The notes beneath the pieces were generated by a model. That model was given only the letters and a program-made list of their open reading frames with translations. It ran no database searches and had not been told where the DNA came from. A DNA stretch of 64,000 nt, taken from positions 177,787,001-177,851,000 of the forward strand of contig NC_069661.1 in the NCBI RefSeq assembly GCF_027244095.1, in the 5' to 3' direction. A program made the position numbers and the translations under genes. This DNA is from Hemicordylus capensis (Eukaryota; Chordata; Lepidosauria; Squamata; Cordylidae). Below, piece by piece: positions 58,540 to 64,000 of this stretch. The stretch's first letter is position 1. Each line of letters begins with the position of its first letter.

Positions 58540-59480
58540 ATCTAGACCCAGTTCGGACAGGCTGTGGGGTGGAGACTGCCTTGGTTGGCCTGATGGATGA
58601 TCTCCAATTGGGAATTGACAGGAAGAGTGACTCTGTTGGTCCTTTTGGACCTCTTGGCAACCTTCAATACTATTAACCATAGTATCCTTCTGGAGCGCCT
58701 GAGAGGATTAGGAGTTGGGGGCACTGCTTTTTTTTTTTTTTTTTTTGCACATTCCCCCCCCCCATATGGAATAGTGGGGATTTCAGTGGTCCCATAGCTC
58801 TGTGTGGGTGGCACCAGGGTGGCCATAGCGGGTTGTGGTGTAGTGCACATGGGGTGCCAACCACCACCACCCAAATCACAAGCCTATGGGGTATGCTATC
58901 TCTCAGTCAGGTTCCAGATGGTGTTCCTTGGAGACTGTTGTTATTCAAAACCTGAACTTCTGTATGGTGTGCCTCAGGTCTCCATGTTGCTTCCGATGTT
59001 GTTCAACTTCTACATGAAACCTCTGGGAGAGATAATCAGGAGATTTGGTGCAGGGTGCTTTCAGTATGCTGATGACACCCAAATCTATTTCTCCATGTCA
59101 ACATCATCGGGAGAGGGCATAACTTCCCTAAATGCCTGCCTGGAGGTGGTGATGGGATGGATGAGGGATAACAAACTGAGACTGGATCTGGATAAGATGG
59201 AGGTACTCATTGTGTAGGGTTGAAACTCAGATGAGTTTGATCTTCCAGTTCTGGATAGGGTCACACTTCCCCAGATGGAACAGGTACACAGTCTGGGGGT
59301 GCTTCTAGTTTTAACATTGTTTTAAAATATTGTTTTAAATTTTTAAATTGTTGCAGTGCATTAACTGTATATCATTTATTTTTAATGTTTTAATTTTCTG
59401 TTATTTATTTTGTATTAACTAATGTTACTACAACCCTAATTTTTGGGCAGTATAAAAATATGTTTAAATAAATAAACTAT
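58540..59480 (+). mobile_element. L2-type LINE, 5' truncated, interrupted
   Basis: ETALVGLMDDLQ and LERLRGLGVGG are typical L2 reverse transcriptase. After a poly-T/poly-C interruption (58,728-58,860) the frame resumes with VPQVSMLLPMLFNFYMKPLG, the catalytic YADD at 59,070-59,081, and MGWMRDNKLRLDLDKMEVL. A UTR and AAATAAATAAA tail follow. Confidence 0.8.
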
Positions 59481-59771
59481 AAGCCATGCTGGGCAAAGAT
59501 CAAGAGAACAGCTGGTAGGATTTATCACTTCAAGTAGCTGGAGTAACAAACTTAAGCTGATCTAAATTAACCAAATAAGTTACTGGACACCTCTACAATA
59601 GATACAAGTAATGGTGTCTAGGGTGACAAGATTTTGTCAGAGAAAACTCATTAAAAGCATCACAGTAATCAACTGATGTTGCAAATTCCTATAAACTACA
59701 GCCTGTCCACCCCATCTCCTTGCCCATGTCCTCTCACCCTGCTTGACAACAGACTACCCCATAGGGAGAAG

Positions 59772-60135
59772 CTAGGACCAAACTGGATCACTAACTTTCT
59801 CTAACCAGGTCTCCATAATACATACCAGGTTGGCACTTTCATCCATGATCAAACAATGGATGGTTTCTGATTTATTCAGAACCGACCAGGCGTTGCTAAG
59901 GAGCAAGTGAGGTTCTGTGGGTGGTTTAAACTGTTCCTTGAGTTCAAAGAGCTGACAGGACAGCTGAAAGGGAAAATGGCTATTAAATTTCTCATTTCCC
60001 TTTCTCTGTAACAGCCAGCTGGCCTGGTAATGCCATATCACCATTGAGAAAGCCCTGTGCCAATCGTAACTCAGCAGTGTTGCCAGAATCAGGATATTCT
60101 CCAAACATCTTAGTGGTTGGGATGGTTTATAGGGA
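59772..60135 (-). mobile_element. LINE endonuclease N-terminal fragment
   Basis: In reverse: LSNAWSVLNKSETIHCLIMD and CIMETWLEK, matching the start of the APE endonuclease of L2/CR1 elements. Confidence 0.6.
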
Positions 60136-60179
60136 CAATGTGGTCCTTCAGGTGTCCTGGTCCTAAACTATATAGCAGC

Positions 60180-61800
60180 TGTTCACACAGGGGTGGATTA
60201 ACGCTTTTGCCATCTGTAGGCAAGCAAGGAATTTGCCACTCCCAGTTCCCCCATCCCCAGCCAATCCCAAAACTCTGGCAGCAAAGCAATTAATATATAT
60301 CAATAACATCATCAAGAGACTCACAGACATGGCAATTGGTGACAGTACATGCTATGCCAGTGGCCCACCCAGCCACAGCCGCTGCTCTCTTCCACTCAGC
60401 CACTCTCTGAGAAACCTTGGCCAGCAACCCCACACTCCCAGCCACTGCCACGCCACATTCAGGCTGGGCAGCAGCAATGATACATCCATGGACTATGCTG
60501 CCGCTGCCTGCCTATTGGACTGGAGCAGCAACTGCCTTCTGCAGGCATGAGGCTAGCAGGCTGAGGCAGCCAGTCCGCTCCCAACACATATCGCAGCCAG
60601 GCCCCACCACTGCGGCCACCAGCCAGAGCTCCTTGCCTCCTCTGTCCACCATCCCTGGGACCAGAGGTTTATGCTTACTCAGGAGGCTCAACTGCCTATT
60701 CGCTTCACCATCCTTGATCCATCCTGTGTGCCTCTCCTCCACGCTGGGGGCGGTAGCCTTACTCCCCTCAGCCTCGGCTCCTCTTCCCACGCTTGGGGGC
60801 CTGCCGAGATTTGATCTCCAGCCTCCTGGGTTTAGTGGGAAGAAGGAGCCCCAGAAGGACTCCTTCTCCTTTAATGGGAAGAAGGACCCAGGCCACACAG
60901 AAGCCCATTGCGCAGGTACAGCTGCCTCCAAAATGGCCACCACGCTGGGGTAAAGGCCTGAACAGGCCAAGGAGCAACCAAACAAGCCGGTTTTGGACTG
61001 AAGGGAGGCCAGCGAGGGAGGGGAAACCTCCGTGGATTCCCCTGCCACTTCTGAGAACACCTCCAGAGGTGGTACATTTAAAAAAGATTATTTTTTAAAA
61101 AACCCTCACAAACCCCTCAAATGGGCTGAGGGGAGGGGGGGGTTCAGTTTGACCCTGAACCGTTGAACCAAACCAGTTCGATATCAAACACGTTCGATGT
61201 CAAACCTGTTTGCACATCCCTACAACTAAACTCTGCACTCTTTAACTGGAATGGGGTATGTGTGTGTGTATTGTTGCTAACAAACTTAGCTGTGGTGAGC
61301 CGCTCCCCAACTTAGTGCTGCAACAGGCTGTTGCTCGGTTCCTGCTGCCCCCAGCACCGGCCCCGGCTGCCCCCTGCACCGGCCCGGGCCATGACTGCAT
61401 GGTCCGCGGTGGCACACTCCTCTCTCCTCTCTCAAGTGTGTGTGTTTGGCGGCGGCCCTCCACAACTGCTGCTGCTGTTGTTTCTTGCTTGGCCACGCTG
61501 GCTCCTGGTCCCCCCCAACTGGTGCAGTCGCCAGCCCTGGCCATCACCATATGTTCAGCAGCAGCATGCCATGCGATCCCTCTTCTCTCTTCTCAAGTGT
61601 GCCCAATTAGTTCTGTTGCTCGCTCGGCTCCTGCTGCCCCCGGTGCAGCCGCCGCGTATCATGTAAAAATCTAGGAAATGGGGGGTGGCCGTGGGTGGCA
61701 CTCAGTTCCCTGAAAACTTCCCTGCCCTGTTTTGGGGGGCCCATTTAAAAAAAATTTCTCTGGGCCCACTCCAACCTTGTTACGCCCCTGCTCCTGGCAG
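60180..61800. other. GC-rich repeat-derived block
   Basis: It holds a GGGATGTGCA-type end (61,130-61,229) and a right end of the hAT family seen at 42187 (GGGCCCACTCCAACCTTGTT, then ACGCCCCTG at about 61,792). The long open frames here arise from high GC and few stops, and show no family resemblance. Confidence 0.5.
61130..61229. mobile_element. End of a GGGATGTGCA-type MITE
   Basis: Repeats of GTTCGAT and CCTGTTTGCACATCCCTA mark the right end. The left end was not located. Confidence 0.45.
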
Positions 61801-62689
61801 TAGTCTGGCTGCTGCATTTTCAACTCAGAAGTTTGTAAACACTTTCCAGAGGCAAGCGCTATGTGCTATAATGATTCAGTCTTTATGTGACAGCGATATG
61901 GATGATAGTGGCCAGTTCTGTTATCTCTAGAAAAGGTTGCAGCTAGCACAGAATCCAAAGTTGTTATTCTTATTTGGGGAAACTTATCTTCAGATCACTT
62001 ATCTGAATTAAACTACTGTGTACATAAGTTCCGCCCTGTGTACAGTGTTGGCTCTTAAGGAAACAGATAGAAAGAAGAACTGTGGGCTCCAAATGGTGAT
62101 ATCATGATATTATGGTGACATATGAGATCCATTATTAGATCACTCAACATCTAGGGGAGTACTAATTTGAATATGAAAGGAGCAGTGTGGGGAACTGTAT
62201 GCCTTTGGTGCTCAGTTCATTTTAATGGCAATCAATTGCCCCCCAAATACACTGCTAGTTTTGCTGGTGAATTTCACACTCCCCCTCACTTTTTCCTTTC
62301 TTACACCTGTATCCCCCCCCTCACCACCACCACACAACATTAATAGCAGCTTGTGGAGAGGAGCAGGACTTGGAGGGACATAATCTGTGGAGGAAGTGTT
62401 AAACCTTTCCTTCCCCTCCCGCGGGCTCCTTTCCCAATCAATCTGGCACCCCCCTTTTAACTGCTTTGGAGTAGAGCAAAAGATGATCTGACTCTGTCAC
62501 ATCACTTGCAGTTTGAATTAAGATCATTGACAGCCAATGGTATAATCATCACTGTCAGGAGAGCTGTCAAAATGGTAAGGACTACCATGGTAAGTAACCT
62601 GAGCCATAGACTTCTGCTGCTGTTGGTGGTATCCATAGAAACACTACGGGACAGAGGGATTTCTACTGCATGCCACTTACTTTCTAGCC

Positions 62690-63035
62690 CCATTCAGACT
62701 TCACTGAGCACTCTGAAAGTGGGGAGGAAGTCCCACCCCACTGCTGTCACTTGCCGCCTCCTGCCTGATTATGGTATCATTTGTGTGAAGGAGGAAGTGT
62801 CATCACCATCATGGATGGTGCTTCTGTGAGCCGCCGACTGGACTTGGAATGCTGCTGCTCAGGGCAGCACTAGCCATCGCCATTACGGTGCTTCCCCCTT
62901 CACACAAATGGCTCTGTAACCACGAGTGCCTGGCAGAAGGCGGTGACAACAGCAGGGTGGGACTTCCTCCCGCTTTTGGAGCCCTAACTGTGAATGCTGC
63001 TGCTCTCAATAATATCTTAATGGGGCTGCAGTTGG
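62690..63035. repeat. Diverged foldback, about 150 bp arms
   Basis: GGAGGAAGTCCCACCCCACT at 62,723 pairs with AGGGTGGGACTTCCTCCCG near 62,960, and TTTGTGTGAAGGAGGAAG with CTTCCCCCTTCACACAAA. It is probably a MITE. Confidence 0.55.
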
Positions 63036-63714
63036 ATCTGGATCAGAAACTCTAACCCTGGTTGTCTTTCAGCATAAGCAGACACAAAGCTATGTTGCAG
63101 TACTCCGTTTTGATGTTCTCACTTGAACATTTGAGATGGTTTCCCCTTTTGCTTTGTGTTGCTTTAACAATTCTAAATTTTATTCATAAGTCTTCCTCTT
63201 TATGTATTATGCATACCAATTAACTGAACTACAGAGGGTAATTAATGTGGACTGTTTCAGGCCGTTACATACACACATTCCTTTCACAAAATAGAGTGTG
63301 TTCATAAAAGGAAGCATTATGTGTCTAAAGGTATCTATTCAGCACTAATTAGGATTTAATTTCTCCATTGGAGCACCTGAAGATACACTACATTCATATT
63401 TCCTTTTTATAAACATTTGCATAATTCATTACAATCAAATTGCTAGTTTGCTGGAGATCTGTTCCTAGGACATGTGCATGTGCAATAACCAGCTTGTTGG
63501 TGATGTACCTCAATATTTCCAGATAAATGAAACTTTTACCTTTTTTATATTCAACTAGGAAATCCTGGCTACTAAGAATAATTCTACAAGTTCAAATGAG
63601 TTAAGCTGCTGTGTTTTGAAAAGAAAGAGAGGAGAAGAGAGGAAGAGGAGGTGAAATTGCAAGCCCAAAATTCATGTTTTCTATCGATAACTTTAAACCC
63701 TGGTTTTTAAAGTG

Positions 63715-63830
63715 TTGTCAAAACCAGACCAATGTGTGGTGGACAGAGTACTGGACTTGGATTAGGGAGGGTAGAGTTCAAATCTCTGCACAGCCATGAA
63801 GTATGCTGGACAATCCTGAACTGGAAGAGA
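63715..63830 (+). mobile_element. Sauria-like SINE fragment
   Basis: CCAATGTGTGGTGGACAGAG, a B box-like GTTCAAATCTC and CAGCCATGAAG match the head of the family. The 3' half is missing. Confidence 0.6.
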
Positions 63831-64000
63831 GACTGGAAAATCACAGAATGATGAAGCTAAAATGGATAAAGAGTACAGAACACATATACCATTGAAAGCT
63901 CCATAGACAGGATAAGATACATATGTGACACTACATGTGGCTGCGTATCCAAATGTATCATTTCCACATTTTCCAGAATTTTCTTCTATTTCTATTTTGA

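Larger units (their letters stand above)
61800..64000. other. Right edge of the window, intergenic
   Basis: Apart from the foldback at 62,690 and a SINE piece at 63,715 nothing was recognised. NRCAM, the neighbour I would expect downstream from vertebrate synteny, is not reached. Confidence 0.45.

Noticed and set aside
60512-61060. A 182-residue open frame and its partners on the + strand
   Set aside because: GC-rich repeat-derived block with few stops; no recognisable domain.

Overview
The window is vertebrate nuclear DNA, most likely from a squamate reptile (a lizard). It holds one protein gene split into nine coding exons with GT-AG style introns. The rest is dense with repeats typical of squamates: tRNA-derived SINEs with Sauria-like tails, a second SINE family with a 5S-rRNA-like head, L2/CR1-type LINE ends, an L1 end, many hAT MITEs, Helitron-like ends and an intact-looking Tc1 transposon. 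The species cannot be named from sequence alone.

The gene is PNPLA8 (calcium-independent phospholipase A2 gamma) on the + strand. A GC-rich promoter with NRF1-like sites lies near 15,095-15,240. A non-coding exon 1 is inferred, the start codon is at 15,612, and coding exons run to a stop at 52,401 with a likely poly(A) signal at 53,495. The spliced frame is 790 residues. The oxyanion loop, GxSxG serine (S491), DGG aspartate (D635) and C-terminal SKL are all present. Intron 2 appears to use a GC rather than a GT donor.

The main surprise is a large inverted duplication around the promoter and first coding exon. The left arm (about 11,500-15,095) is a reverse-complement copy of intronic sequence in the right arm (about 17,765-23,925). 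It carries head-to-head copies of exons 3 and 5 with intact splice sites, but it has lost the block containing exon 4. Each arm has picked up its own transposons, so each serves as the empty site for the other. That gives exact target-site duplications and argues against an assembly artefact.

Layout: 1-11,500 is intergenic with SINEs, MITEs, one LTR-like repeat and hairpins; 11,500-15,095 is the inverted arm; 15,095-16,691 is promoter, exon 1 and exon 2; 17,765-23,925 is the right arm with exons 3, 4 and 5; 27,507-32,565 holds exons 6-8; 32,566-49,610 is a 17 kb intron with a nested hAT / Tc1 / Helitron-like stack at 42,187-46,192; 49,611-53,520 holds exons 9-10 and the 3' UTR; 53,520-64,000 is intergenic with a DIRS fossil, LINE pieces and GC-rich repeats. 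No second host gene was found.
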